Both the position numbers and the translations under genes were made by a program. The notes beneath the pieces were generated by a model that saw nothing but the letters and a program-made list of their open reading frames with translations, was not told the DNA's origin and searched no databases. A stretch of 20,397 bases of DNA from UBA7236 sp036734545 (lineage in GTDB: Bacteria > Bacteroidota > Bacteroidia > Chitinophagales > BACL12). Every line of letters starts with the position of its first letter. Within the stretch, counting starts at the first letter, position 1. The stretch lies in the NCBI GenBank assembly GCA_036734545.1, contig DAIMYJ010000054.1:1-20397 (forward strand), in the 5' to 3' direction. Below, piece by piece: positions 6,529 to 14,636 of this stretch.

Positions 6529-8262
6529 TCATTCGATCACCATGCGGGTATCGAAAGCCTGGCCGTTGGCCACTACGCGAACTACGTAGATACCGCTGGC
6601 GATATCCTGCACCTGCAGGGTCTCTTCCAGGATACCACCTACAAAGCGCACGGTGTTGGCATATACTACCTGACCGGTGATATTCACCATTTGCAGGGTA
6701 GCATCACCATCCATGCCTTCGAGGTTCATGGCTACGGTGAACATATCAGCTGCCGGATTCGGATAAACCTCTACAGAAGCCGGAGCCGTTACAGCGCTCA
6801 TACGGCAGCTGTTGATCACGGTGCGGGTCTCTGTGATACGGTTACAGCCTGAAGCAGCTGTGATAGAGCAATAGTAATCGCCGGGTTCGGTCGGGAAGAT
6901 CCTCCACTCGGTAGCACCTGCGCCGGTGTAAGGAACACCATCCTTATACCACTGATAGGTATTGGTTGCGGTGTAACCCACTTTTACAATGATATTGGTA
7001 CCGGGTGTCGGAGCGCAGAGGTTCAGACCGTTCGGGTTGTAGATGTTGGCGTTCGGGTTCAGCTGGGTGGTGAGCAGTGAGTATTCAGATACATCAAAGC
7101 ATCCGCCCGGGATCGTTACCTGAACGTTGTAGTAAGCCGGCTTAGTGGTGCTGTAGTTAGCATTGGTGGCACCGGGAAGAATGTTGTCATTCTTGAACCA
7201 CTGGTAAGTGCAGCCTGCACATTCCTCAACAGCCCAGGTGAAAGGATCACCCTTACAGGTGAACACATCACCTACCGGGGTCATCACGGCAGTGATCAGG
7301 TTTTCATCAATTGAACCGTCGCAATCGTTGTCAACACCGTCACAAACCTCTGTAGCACCTGGGTTGGTGGTGTTATCAGCATCGTTACAGTCGGTGTTGT
7401 CGGCTATATATCCTGCCGGAGCAGCACAGTCAACTAAAGAAACAGCTGCATCGCCATATCCGTCGCCGTCAGCGTCAGCATACCAGGTAGAGGTAGGAAC
7501 GCCTTCGTCGATCAGACCGTTACAGTTCTCGTCGAGGTCATTACAGATCTCGGCAGCACCGGGATTAACGCCGCTGTTGGCATCATTACAATCGGTGCTG
7601 TTGGCTACGAAACCGGTAGGAGCGGTACAGGCAGTAGTGGTAACAGCTGCATTGCCGTATCCGTCGCCGTCAGCATCAGCATAGAAGGTCTGAAGCAGAC
7701 AGGCAGTACCGTTGATCACGCCGTTGTAAGCGCGGCCGTGACCGTTGGTGTTGCTGGCATTCCAGCCGTAAACACGGAACAATACGGGAGAAGATGCCGT
7801 AAAGTCGGCAAAATCCCAGGTAAAGGTGGTTCCGGAACCGCAGGAGCCGTCAGAAATGGTAAAGTCGGCACCGTTGTTGGTCCAGGTAAGGCCGCCGTTC
7901 GTGCTATAGGCGAAACGCATACGCTGAGGCCCTTGCGGGTTGCGGCTCAGATCGAACTGTATGCTGGAAAAAGTTACGCTGTAACCCAGGGTCGGGGTAA
8001 TGGTCACCTGAATGGCACCGTAAGTGGTTGCGAAAGCACCGGTGGTGGTTGGCCAATCGCGGGTAATGAACCCTGATGGGCATGCATTATGCGTGGTTAC
8101 GCCGTTCACTACCACCAGGTTGGAGGCGGTAACGCCTGTGGCAACCGTGCCGGGGGCGCCGGTTTCGGCATTGTTGTAAGTGTACAGTGTCTGTGCGGAG
8201 GCAGTCACTGTAAGCATCAGGGCAACTCCAGTTGCCCATGAGCGAATAGTGTTCGTTTTCAT
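6529..8262 (-). CDS. T9SS cargo protein with two MopE-type metal-binding repeats
   Basis: Secreted or surface protein of 577 residues. Signal peptide MKTNTIRSW plus hydrophobic core, cleaved near ASAQ. Residues about 30-190 resemble a secreted beta-sandwich (FRVYGWNASNTNGHGRAYN). Two tandem 67-residue units begin at Y194 and Y261. Each has YADADGDGYG, a DCND step, NPGA.E.C and a final acidic DxDxxxxIDE segment, as in MopE-like putative metal-binding repeats; calcium or another metal is expected from the family. Residues about 330-480 look Ig-like (two CTYQWFK/TYQWYKDG strands, PKD/Ig style). The T9SS type A sorting domain starts VEVYPNPAAD near residue 498. It has its own promoter and terminator, so it is a single-gene unit. 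Function unknown; a surface adhesin or matrix protein is a guess. Confidence 0.88.
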   Translation of the reverse strand: MKTNTIRSWATGVALMLTVTASAQTLYTYNNAETGAPGTVATGVTASNLVVVNGVTTHNACPSGFITRDWPTTTGAFATTYGAIQVTITPTLGYSVTFSSIQFDLSRNPQGPQRMRFAYSTNGGLTWTNNGADFTISDGSCGSGTTFTWDFADFTASSPVLFRVYGWNASNTNGHGRAYNGVINGTACLLQTFYADADGDGYGNAAVTTTACTAPTGFVANSTDCNDANSGVNPGAAEICNDLDENCNGLIDEGVPTSTWYADADGDGYGDAAVSLVDCAAPAGYIADNTDCNDADNTTNPGATEVCDGVDNDCDGSIDENLITAVMTPVGDVFTCKGDPFTWAVEECAGCTYQWFKNDNILPGATNANYSTTKPAYYNVQVTIPGGCFDVSEYSLLTTQLNPNANIYNPNGLNLCAPTPGTNIIVKVGYTATNTYQWYKDGVPYTGAGATEWRIFPTEPGDYYCSITAASGCNRITETRTVINSCRMSAVTAPASVEVYPNPAADMFTVAMNLEGMDGDATLQMVNITGQVVYANTVRFVGGILEETLQVQDIASGIYVVRVVANGQAFDTRMVIE

Positions 8263-8294
8263 TAGACTAAAAAAATGTTTTTATTATATGGGAG

Positions 8295-8325
8295 TAAAAG
8301 TAGACAGAAAACATACATTATCAAA
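8295..8325 (-). promoter_or_regulatory. Candidate -33/-7 promoter for the MopE-repeat gene
   Basis: Minus strand shows TTTG (8322-8325), a 19-base spacer, then TACTTTTA (8295-8302), one base off TAnnTTTG. Spacing and position, 32 bases before the ATG at 8262, fit the Bacteroidota promoter model. Confidence 0.5.
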
Positions 8326-8427
8326 TGACAACTATATTAACATAAGAAAATAAATAGATTTAGTCCCATTCGTACTATTTGGCATGGTCGTTGAATGTAT
8401 TACTCCAGGCATAAAAGCACCTGCCAT

Positions 8428-9033
8428 ATGAAATACTGTATCGAAACATGGCTTGCCTTTTGTTTCGTTGCCGCAGGCCTTCAGGCACAAGTGACCACCG
8501 TAGACCCCGTAGCGCCCTCAATTACTTTTTCCGCCGGTTATGGCTTTCCGAGCTTTACCCGTACGGTATTCAATTTCGTAGAAGGGGAGAACGTGGAATC
8601 CATGGTCATCGGCCCCCTGTATGGTAAGGCCGAGTTCGCACTGAGCGACCGGGTGGGACTGGGTGTCAACTTCGCCTATACCCACGGCAATGCCACTTAC
8701 GTGACCCAGGATGGGGAGATCGACAGTATTTTCTATAACACCAGTGTGGATTATACTTCTTACAGCGTTCTGGCCCGACTGAACTTCCACTTCGGCCGTC
8801 CGGAAGGGATCTTCGATCCCTATGCGGGATTTGGACTGGGTTATCGAAATGCCCGCTACGACTATACCGGCGGCGACCCGGATGACCAGCCTGTGGGTTT
8901 TGACGGACTTTTCCATCTGGGTATGGACCTGACCATAGGTACCCGCGTTTATCTGACCGAAAACATCGGTTTGTATGGGGAGGTCGGACTGGCCAAATCC
9001 ATTATGCAGGCCGGATTGGTGGTAAGACTATAG
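8428..9033 (+). CDS. Outer-membrane beta-barrel (OmpW/porin-like) protein
   Basis: Predicted small outer-membrane barrel of 201 residues. The frame is open from an ATG at 8395, but I prefer the ATG at 8428 because it gives a clean signal peptide (MKYCIETW, hydrophobic core, LQAQ) directly at the N-terminus. The mature part alternates polar and apolar residues with barrel-like strands: ITFSAGYGF, KAEFALSDRVGLGVNFAYT, YSVLARLNFHFG, DPYAGFGLGYRNARYDY, GTRVYLTENIGLYGEVGLA, ending GLVVRL. This pattern suits the outer membrane protein beta-barrel superfamily; substrate unknown. It converges with the propeller gene and shares a hairpin terminator with it. I found no convincing upstream promoter in the AT-rich 165 bases before it. 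Confidence 0.75.
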   Translation: MKYCIETWLAFCFVAAGLQAQVTTVDPVAPSITFSAGYGFPSFTRTVFNFVEGENVESMVIGPLYGKAEFALSDRVGLGVNFAYTHGNATYVTQDGEIDSIFYNTSVDYTSYSVLARLNFHFGRPEGIFDPYAGFGLGYRNARYDYTGGDPDDQPVGFDGLFHLGMDLTIGTRVYLTENIGLYGEVGLAKSIMQAGLVVRL

Positions 9034-9044
9034 GATCACTATGA

Positions 9045-9086
9045 AAAAAGAAAGGGAGCGTTCTGATGAGCGCTCCCTTTCTTTTT
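9045..9086. terminator. Bidirectional intrinsic terminator
   Basis: A 16-bp perfect stem (9045-9060 with 9071-9086, core GAAAGGGAGCG) around a 10-base loop, with A-rich and T-rich flanks so that a U-run follows the stem on both strands. It sits 11 bases after the plus-strand barrel gene and 11 bases past the minus-strand propeller gene, serving both. Confidence 0.9.
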
Positions 9087-9097
9087 ATGGATCCCGC

Positions 9098-12000
9098 TTA
9101 CTTGAGGAACTCTACTTTAGAAGTGGTGGTCACGGGTTTCAGTCCCAGTTTAGCGACAGCCTGGTTGTAGGCCGCGAGGTCGCCCGACTGCAGTGCTGCC
9201 AGTTCCTTGCGGATGGCATCTACCTGTGCCTGATATTTATTCAGGGCGTCTGCCTGTACATTCGTGGGTTTGCCTTCGTAGGAGGAAACGGCGCTGTACA
9301 CTTCGGCAATGCGTTCGCGGAGGCGCACCTGGCCGGCCAGTCCGCCCTCACCGGGCTGGGTGGCGGAGATGGAGCCGTGCAGTTCGTCCATACGGTTGGC
9401 CATCTGCAGCGACTTGGCGCGGAGGCCCTTGTTCTTTACCGAATCAGCAAGCTGTCGGGTCTGCGTGCCGATCTCCAGGATGGTATTGTCGAGCCAGGCC
9501 AGCTCTTCCAGCAGGTCGTAGGCTTCCATCATCACTGTGTAGCGTGCCTTGCGGTCGGCGGCGCTGTGGCCGCTGGCCGGGTTGTCTTGGAGGGTGATCA
9601 CCGTGCTCATGGTGTCAGTACCCTTGATGATCTTCACGGTGTAGTCGCCGGCAGGGAAAGCCGGTCCGAAGGCAGCTTCGAACAGCACCGCAGGCGAGGT
9701 AGGCACGCGCGGCGCCGGGTAGGAGGTTTGCAGAGAAACGATGTTCACGCCTTTCCGGTTACCTGCCGGCTGCTTTTTGATGAACTTGCCCTGGCTGTCG
9801 TAGATCTCCATGAACATCTCGCCGAACACGTGGCGTTTCTTCATGTAATAGACTACCATTGGGCTTCCCGGTGCATTGCGGCCTACGAATTCATCGTCAC
9901 CGGGGAAGTCCTGGGTGATACCGCCCTTCGGGAAATAATAGGGGCGGGTGGGGAGGAAGGCCATCTCCTGCTCCAGCAGCGCAGGGGTCAGGTTGCGGAG
10001 GATAGTGAGGTCATCAATGATAATGATGCCCCTGCCATGGGTGGCCAGCACCAGATCGTGATCGCGCGGGTGTATGGCCATGTCGAATACGCCCACCTGC
10101 GGAACCTTGCCCTTGAACCGCACCCAGTTGGCGCCGCGGTCTATGGACATATACAACCCGAACTCCGTCCCGAGGAACAACAGATCGGGGTTCACAAGAT
10201 CCTGCTTGATTACATGGCAGTAACCTGTAACTGATTCATTAACAATGCTTTTAAATGTTTTACCTAAATCATTAGTGTAGTAAACATAAGATCTCATATC
10301 GCCATTCCTGTGGCCGTCAACCGTGATATAGGCGCCGTTCTTGTCGAAGTTGTCGGTCTCCACATGGCTGATATAAACGCCTGCCGGCAGGCCGGGGATC
10401 TGGGCGTTGCAGAGCTGCCAGGTTTTACCGCCATCGGCAGTCACCTGCACCTGACCGTCGTCTGTGCCTACCCAGATAATGTTGGGGTCGATGGCGCTTT
10501 CGGCAATGGTGAAGATGGTGGTGTTATTCTCCGCGGTAGAGTTGTCGATGGTCACGCCGCCGCTCTTTTCCTGTTGCTGACGTTTCGGGTCGTTGGTGGT
10601 CAGGTCAGGGGATATCCGCTCCCAGGTGTCACCCTTGTCCTTACTGCGGTAGAGATACTGAGAACCGATATACAGCCAGCCGCTCTTCTTTCCGAACACC
10701 ACCGGGGCATTCCAGTTGAAGCGGAGGTCCTGTGTGCCGGCATCGGGGAAGGGCTTGATGTATTTGCTTTCGCCGGTCCGCAGATTGGTACGGTATACCC
10801 GGCCGCCCTGATACTGCCAGTATACGATCTGCGGATCCTGACGGTCGGCAAAGGCATTGAAGCCGTCGCCATACCCGATCGTCTCCCAGTCGGAATTCTG
10901 AATGCCGCCCAGACTGGAGGAGGGGCCGCGCCAGCTGCCGTTGTCCTGCAGACCGCCGTACACGTTGTAGGGCGATTCCATATCCACACTTACGTGGTAG
11001 AACTGCGAAACCGGCAGGTTCTCACAATGGCTCCAGGTGTTACCCTTGTCGCGACTGATATACACCCCGCCGTCGGTGCCCAGGTACATGAGGCGGTTGT
11101 CCTTCGGACTTATATACAGGGCATGCAGGTCGCTGTGGTAACCGCCGCCGGTAACGGAGCTGGACTGGAATATCTTACCGCCGTCGGTGCTCACCAGCAG
11201 GCTGAATCCCGGTTTGTAAATACGGGAAGCTTCCAATGGGTCGGGCACGATGAGGCTGAAGTAGAAGGGGCGTTCACCCATTGAGCCTTGAGTGCTCATT
11301 TTCAGCCATTTAGAATCTTTATCTCCTTTAGTATATAAGGCTGAGTTAGCGGTTTCTACGAGTGCATAGGCAGTATAAGGTGCCACCGGATGATAGGAGA
11401 CGGCGACCCGGCCGAGGGTGCCCGCGTCGATTCCGTCCTGTGCTTTTGTCCACGTAGCACCTCCGTCGGTACTCTCAAAGAGTCCACTGCCGGGACCACC
11501 CGAGCGGAAGTCATAGGCTGTTCGGCGATGATCCCACATGGCTGCCAGAAGGCGGTTGGGGTCGGTGGGGTGGAGGGCTAGGGGGGGGCAGCCGGAGGAG
11601 GCGTTGGTGAACAGCACCCGCTGCCAGCTTTTACCACCGTCAGTGGTTTTATACACGCCGCGTTCCTCGCTGTCGCCCCATAAGGCGCCCAAAACGGCTA
11701 CCCATACGATATCGGGGTTTTCGGGGTGGATCAGGATGCCGGCGATGCGCTCGCTGTTCTGCAGGCCCATGCTTTCAAACTTCTCCCCGCCATTCACCGT
11801 CTTGTAAATACCTGTGCCGATGCTCACCGAGTTGCGCACCCACGGTTCGCCGGTGCCCACCCATACGGTGTCGGGGTGCTGCTGGTCAATGGCAATGGCG
11901 CCAATGCTCTGGCTGAAGTCCTCGAACACCGCTTTGTAGGTGGTACCCTGGTTGATGGACTTCCACAGCCCGCCGCCGGCTGCACCTACGTAAATGATGT

Positions 12001-12205
12001 TCGGGTCACTGTCGACCCCGTCAATGGCGCTGATCCGTCCGCTCATGCGGGCGGGACCGATCTGCCTGCCCTCGATGGCCCCTATGGTGGCCTCGGTCAG
12101 CAGGGTGGCGTTGGCTGTTTGTCCCTGTGCCTGCAATGCCGTGGTATGCACCGTAAGCAGCAGAAAGGGGAGTGCCAGCGTGGTAAAAAGGAGCGTTTTT
12201 TTCAT
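9098..12205 (-). CDS. Secreted sortilin (VPS10)-like Asp-box beta-propeller protein
   Basis: Exported protein of 1035 residues with signal peptide MKKTLLFTTLALPFLLL...LQAQ. At least eight Asp-box or BNR motifs (S/T-x-D-x-G-x-x-W/F) recur, including TTDGGKSWQ (about 186), STDGGATWT (about 243), SRDKGNTWS (about 384), SKDKGDTWE (about 521), TADGGKTWQ (about 588) and SIDRGANW (about 686). This indicates a VPS10/sortilin-type ten-bladed or similar propeller over residues about 45-740. GRGIIIIDD closes the propeller, followed by a beta-sandwich and a helical tail (about 870-1020). Databases often call such proteins glycosyl hydrolases, but no catalytic residues can be assigned. It has no T9SS domain or lipobox, so it is probably periplasmic. 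Two AT-rich patches differ from the rest of the gene. Confidence 0.85.
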   Translation of the reverse strand: MKKTLLFTTLALPFLLLTVHTTALQAQGQTANATLLTEATIGAIEGRQIGPARMSGRISAIDGVDSDPNIIYVGAAGGGLWKSINQGTTYKAVFEDFSQSIGAIAIDQQHPDTVWVGTGEPWVRNSVSIGTGIYKTVNGGEKFESMGLQNSERIAGILIHPENPDIVWVAVLGALWGDSEERGVYKTTDGGKSWQRVLFTNASSGCPPLALHPTDPNRLLAAMWDHRRTAYDFRSGGPGSGLFESTDGGATWTKAQDGIDAGTLGRVAVSYHPVAPYTAYALVETANSALYTKGDKDSKWLKMSTQGSMGERPFYFSLIVPDPLEASRIYKPGFSLLVSTDGGKIFQSSSVTGGGYHSDLHALYISPKDNRLMYLGTDGGVYISRDKGNTWSHCENLPVSQFYHVSVDMESPYNVYGGLQDNGSWRGPSSSLGGIQNSDWETIGYGDGFNAFADRQDPQIVYWQYQGGRVYRTNLRTGESKYIKPFPDAGTQDLRFNWNAPVVFGKKSGWLYIGSQYLYRSKDKGDTWERISPDLTTNDPKRQQQEKSGGVTIDNSTAENNTTIFTIAESAIDPNIIWVGTDDGQVQVTADGGKTWQLCNAQIPGLPAGVYISHVETDNFDKNGAYITVDGHRNGDMRSYVYYTNDLGKTFKSIVNESVTGYCHVIKQDLVNPDLLFLGTEFGLYMSIDRGANWVRFKGKVPQVGVFDMAIHPRDHDLVLATHGRGIIIIDDLTILRNLTPALLEQEMAFLPTRPYYFPKGGITQDFPGDDEFVGRNAPGSPMVVYYMKKRHVFGEMFMEIYDSQGKFIKKQPAGNRKGVNIVSLQTSYPAPRVPTSPAVLFEAAFGPAFPAGDYTVKIIKGTDTMSTVITLQDNPASGHSAADRKARYTVMMEAYDLLEELAWLDNTILEIGTQTRQLADSVKNKGLRAKSLQMANRMDELHGSISATQPGEGGLAGQVRLRERIAEVYSAVSSYEGKPTNVQADALNKYQAQVDAIRKELAALQSGDLAAYNQAVAKLGLKPVTTTSKVEFLK

Positions 12206-12303
12206 AGTATACTATAGTATTTAAAATTTATATAATCTACTAAATCAATTATTTATAAAAAATGCATATAAATAATTGCTAAATTATTATTTACAACAGG
12301 CAC

Positions 12304-12333
12304 AAAAAAAGCGACAGGTTCTGCCTGTCGCTT
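12304..12333 (-). terminator. Intrinsic terminator of the LolA-like gene
   Basis: Perfect 10-bp stem AAGCGACAGG (12309-12318) with CCTGTCGCTT (12324-12333), 5-base loop, followed on the minus strand by seven T (12304-12310). It lies 18 bases past the stop codon. The 98 bases from here to the propeller gene start are very AT-rich and probably hold that gene's promoter, but no clear box is visible. Confidence 0.9.
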
Positions 12334-12351
12334 CGGTTATCTTGCCTCCGG

Positions 12352-13080
12352 TCAATTTGTACCGGGTTTGTTGAACAATGCGTCGTCGTAAGCCAGGTTG
12401 TATTCTACCTTGGTGATGGAGATGACCTCTCCGGTCATGCCGTTATAGCGGTTCTCCACGCGGCCGGGAATAGCAATGCCATCCTGTACGAAGTAGTTGC
12501 TGAAATAGGTTTCGCTTTCCACATCCACGCCCATCATCTTGGTCTTGGACTTCGACTTGATCAGGATGTAGCTCTCAGCGTCGATATACTGCACGAAGGT
12601 GGAGGTATCGGGTGTCACGATGCTGATCTTGTAGCAGGAGGTGCCTTCTACATCTTCGGTGCCGTCGAGGGATACTTGGTAGCCCTTGGACTCCCAGTTC
12701 CACAGCATGCCGTCCATGTCGGCCTGCAGTTTGAGGTCCTCCAACTGGTCAGCAGGGATGGGTTCGGGTTCGGTGCTCATGCCGAAGGGATTCAGGCTCC
12801 AGCCTTCGGTACCGTTGTAGGTTTGGATGAAGGTGAGTCCCTGAAAGGTGCCTTCCAGACGGAATTTACCCGGGCGCATCTGGATCTGTTTAAAGGGTAT
12901 GTCAATGCCACTCTGGTTGAGACTGCCCGTGGTGGTGAAAGATTGGAGTTTCGACTGTGCTTCGGCGCCGGTGGCGGCGAAGTGTTCGGTGAGGACGGTC
13001 TTCAGGTCCTGTGCCTGAAGGGTGCCGGTGTGCAGGGTGAGGATGCAGGCTGCGGCAACGGCGAGTGTTTTGATGTACAT
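12352..13080 (-). CDS. Periplasmic LolA/LolB-fold-like protein
   Basis: Predicted exported protein of 242 residues. Signal peptide MYIKTLAVAAACILTLHTG, cleaved near LQAQ. The mature part starts with a helix (DLKTVLTEHFAATGAEAQ), then a row of antiparallel strands: SFTTTGSLNQ, PFKQIQMRPGKFRLEG, FIQTYNGTEGWSLNPF, SCYKISIVTPD, FVQYIDAESYILIKSKSK. This resembles the outer membrane lipoprotein-sorting protein family (COG2834), common in Bacteroidota as secreted single-domain proteins. Whether it carries lipoproteins is unproven, and it is longer than LolA. It has its own -7 box and terminator. The cysteine near the signal end (ACIL) does not form a convincing lipobox. Confidence 0.7.
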   Translation of the reverse strand: MYIKTLAVAAACILTLHTGTLQAQDLKTVLTEHFAATGAEAQSKLQSFTTTGSLNQSGIDIPFKQIQMRPGKFRLEGTFQGLTFIQTYNGTEGWSLNPFGMSTEPEPIPADQLEDLKLQADMDGMLWNWESKGYQVSLDGTEDVEGTSCYKISIVTPDTSTFVQYIDAESYILIKSKSKTKMMGVDVESETYFSNYFVQDGIAIPGRVENRYNGMTGEVISITKVEYNLAYDDALFNKPGTN

Positions 13081-13102
13081 AGATGTGAAGATGTTTATGG
13101 TT

Positions 13103-13110
13103 CAAAGATA
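13103..13110 (-). promoter_or_regulatory. -7 element of the LolA-like gene
   Basis: Minus strand reads TATCTTTG, an exact TAnnTTTG match, 22 bases before the ATG. A TTTG at 13126-13129 lies only 15 bases upstream, closer than the usual -33 spacing. Confidence 0.5.
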
Positions 13111-13170
13111 AAGCCGGGAGTATAACAAAGTATGTGCCCGATTGTTAATATGTCGTTAAATGGTGTTGTG

Positions 13171-13245
13171 CCGATCGGAGATCGGGGGAGGGGGTGCAAA
13201 GTCGGAGACTTTGCACATTGTTTCAAAGCAAAGTCAGAGACTTTG
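13171..13245. repeat. Row of three short hairpins with GGA/AGA loops
   Basis: Three inverted repeats follow one another: CCGATC-GGA-GATCGG (13171-13185), GTGCAAAGTC-GGA-GACTTTGCAC (13194-13216) and CAAAGTC-AGA-GACTTTG (13229-13245). All share the centre TCNGAGA, with different arms in the first and related arms in the other two. A further 7-bp inverted repeat (13250-13256 with 13270-13276) overlaps the stop codon of the next gene and may aid termination. Confidence 0.8.
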
Positions 13246-13274
13246 TAGGGATCACTTCTCAATGATAGGAGTGA

Positions 13275-14528
13275 TCATTGCTTGATGAAGGTGCGCGTGT
13301 CGGGGTTGTTGTTGCGGACGCAGGTGACGGAGTAGATGCCGGGGGTGAGGTCGGCGATGCGGAGGGCGGTGATGCCGTTGGTGGAGCAGGTTTCTACTTC
13401 TACACGGCGGCCGGAGGCGTCATGCACGAAGATGGCCTGCGGGGCAACGCCGTTGGCCTGCACGAATACGACATCATGCGCCGGAACGGGATATACGGTG
13501 AGGTCGCCCTTCAGTTCTACGTCGTCGACCGGCGAATAGCCCCAGTGGCCGTCGTCCATGGTCATTTTTACCTGGTAGTAGGACTTGCCGATCACGGGAT
13601 CGGTATCGATCACGGTGTAGTGATGGGCTCCGCCCATGCTTTCTTCAGCGTTCACTACGGCCACCTGCTGCCATTCGATGCCGTCGACTGAGCGCTCCAC
13701 GGTATAATGCAGGGCATTTTCCTGATCCTGGATCTCCCATTCAATGCGCACTACGGTCTCGTCAGGTTCGGCCCGGAAGCTGGTGAATTCTATGGGTAGC
13801 ACCAGGGCACAGAGGCCGCTGAGGTAGCTGTGCATATTCTTCCGCAGGTTGGCGGCTTCGGTGGAAGGATAATGCCACGACGCAGTGGTCATCCCCCCAA
13901 AGAAAACAGTGCCTGCGCCCCAGGTTTTGTAAGTAAGGGCAGGGCGGTTTGTTGTAGTAGCGTCATTAATGATCTTGGTTATACCCCCTCCCGACATATA
14001 AGCATGGGTGAATGAGGTGCCGGTATAAGAAGTGGTGATTGGTGTGAAAGGTCCTACAAAGATCGGATGCGTGGCCATGCCGGGTGCGGCCACCACACTG
14101 CTGGCCCACCAATACGGATACCAGAGCCATACGCCGCCAAATCCGTAGCTCATGCCATCACCTTCATTGGGCGCTGCGTTGAGGAACAAACTGCCGCCGT
14201 TGGAAACATAAGACTCTATCAGCGCCTGATTTGTATTGAAGAAGGTCTCCATCTCATTGGCATGGCCGTCGCCGCCTTCCATATAGACATAACAGGTGCC
14301 GGAGTCGAAAATGGTGGCCGCCGTGGCCGTTTCATAATAGGCAAGTGTCCAACCGCCAACGCCAAAAACAGCATTGAGACCGGTCGGGTTGGCGTCCGGA
14401 TAGGGAGCTCAGTTGCAGCACCAGGGTTCATTTATATTGGCCCTCAGATAATACACTTCCGTTGGCTGTGCAGCCAAAAACAGCGGAAAGGCAATAAGGG
14501 CGAGAAATAACGTATGCGTATTTCTCAT
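13275..14528 (-). pseudogene. T9SS cargo protein with GATase-like domain, interrupted by in-frame TGA
   Basis: Reading from the ATG at 14526-14528 gives a signal peptide (MRNTHTLFLALIAFPLFLAAQ), then VYYLRANINEPWCCN, a TGA at codon 40 (14409-14411), and the same frame continues APYPDANPTGLN to 13275: 418 codons including the final stop. Residues about 45-240 resemble a class I GATase/ThuA-like secreted domain (YMEGGDGHANEMETFF, ESYVSNGGSLFLNAAPNEG, WGAGTVFFGGMTTASWHY). An FN3-like segment (about 245-335) follows, then a T9SS type A domain starting VYPVPAHD (about 345). The next ATG after the TGA (14282) lacks a signal peptide, so an exported protein cannot be made from it. It is a nonsense mutation, a base error or a read-through site. 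Trp codons elsewhere are TGG, so a recoded genetic code is unlikely. Confidence 0.8.
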
Positions 14529-14568
14529 AGATGAAGATTTGGCTTGTGTGTGAGATTAGTCGCTCAGC

Positions 14569-14576
14569 CAAATCTA
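14569..14576 (-). promoter_or_regulatory. -7 element upstream of the GATase-like T9SS gene
   Basis: Minus strand reads TAGATTTG, an exact TAnnTTTG match 40 bases before the ATG at 14528. No -33 TTTG at the standard spacing. Its presence supports 14528 as the original start of the interrupted gene. Confidence 0.4.
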
Positions 14577-14636
14577 CTGAAAAATCAAAATATTTCAGAA
14601 TTGTGTAAGGAAATTATAAACAATGGATAAACATAG

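Noticed and set aside
9041..11284. Long plus-strand open frames opposite the propeller gene
   Set aside because: Antisense shadows; the opposite strand carries repeated Asp boxes and a signal peptide.
14409..14411. Selenocysteine or a recoded TGA in the GATase-like T9SS gene
   Set aside because: No selenoprotein family resemblance, no clear SECIS-like hairpin right after the TGA, and other genes here use TGG for Trp and end in TGA normally.
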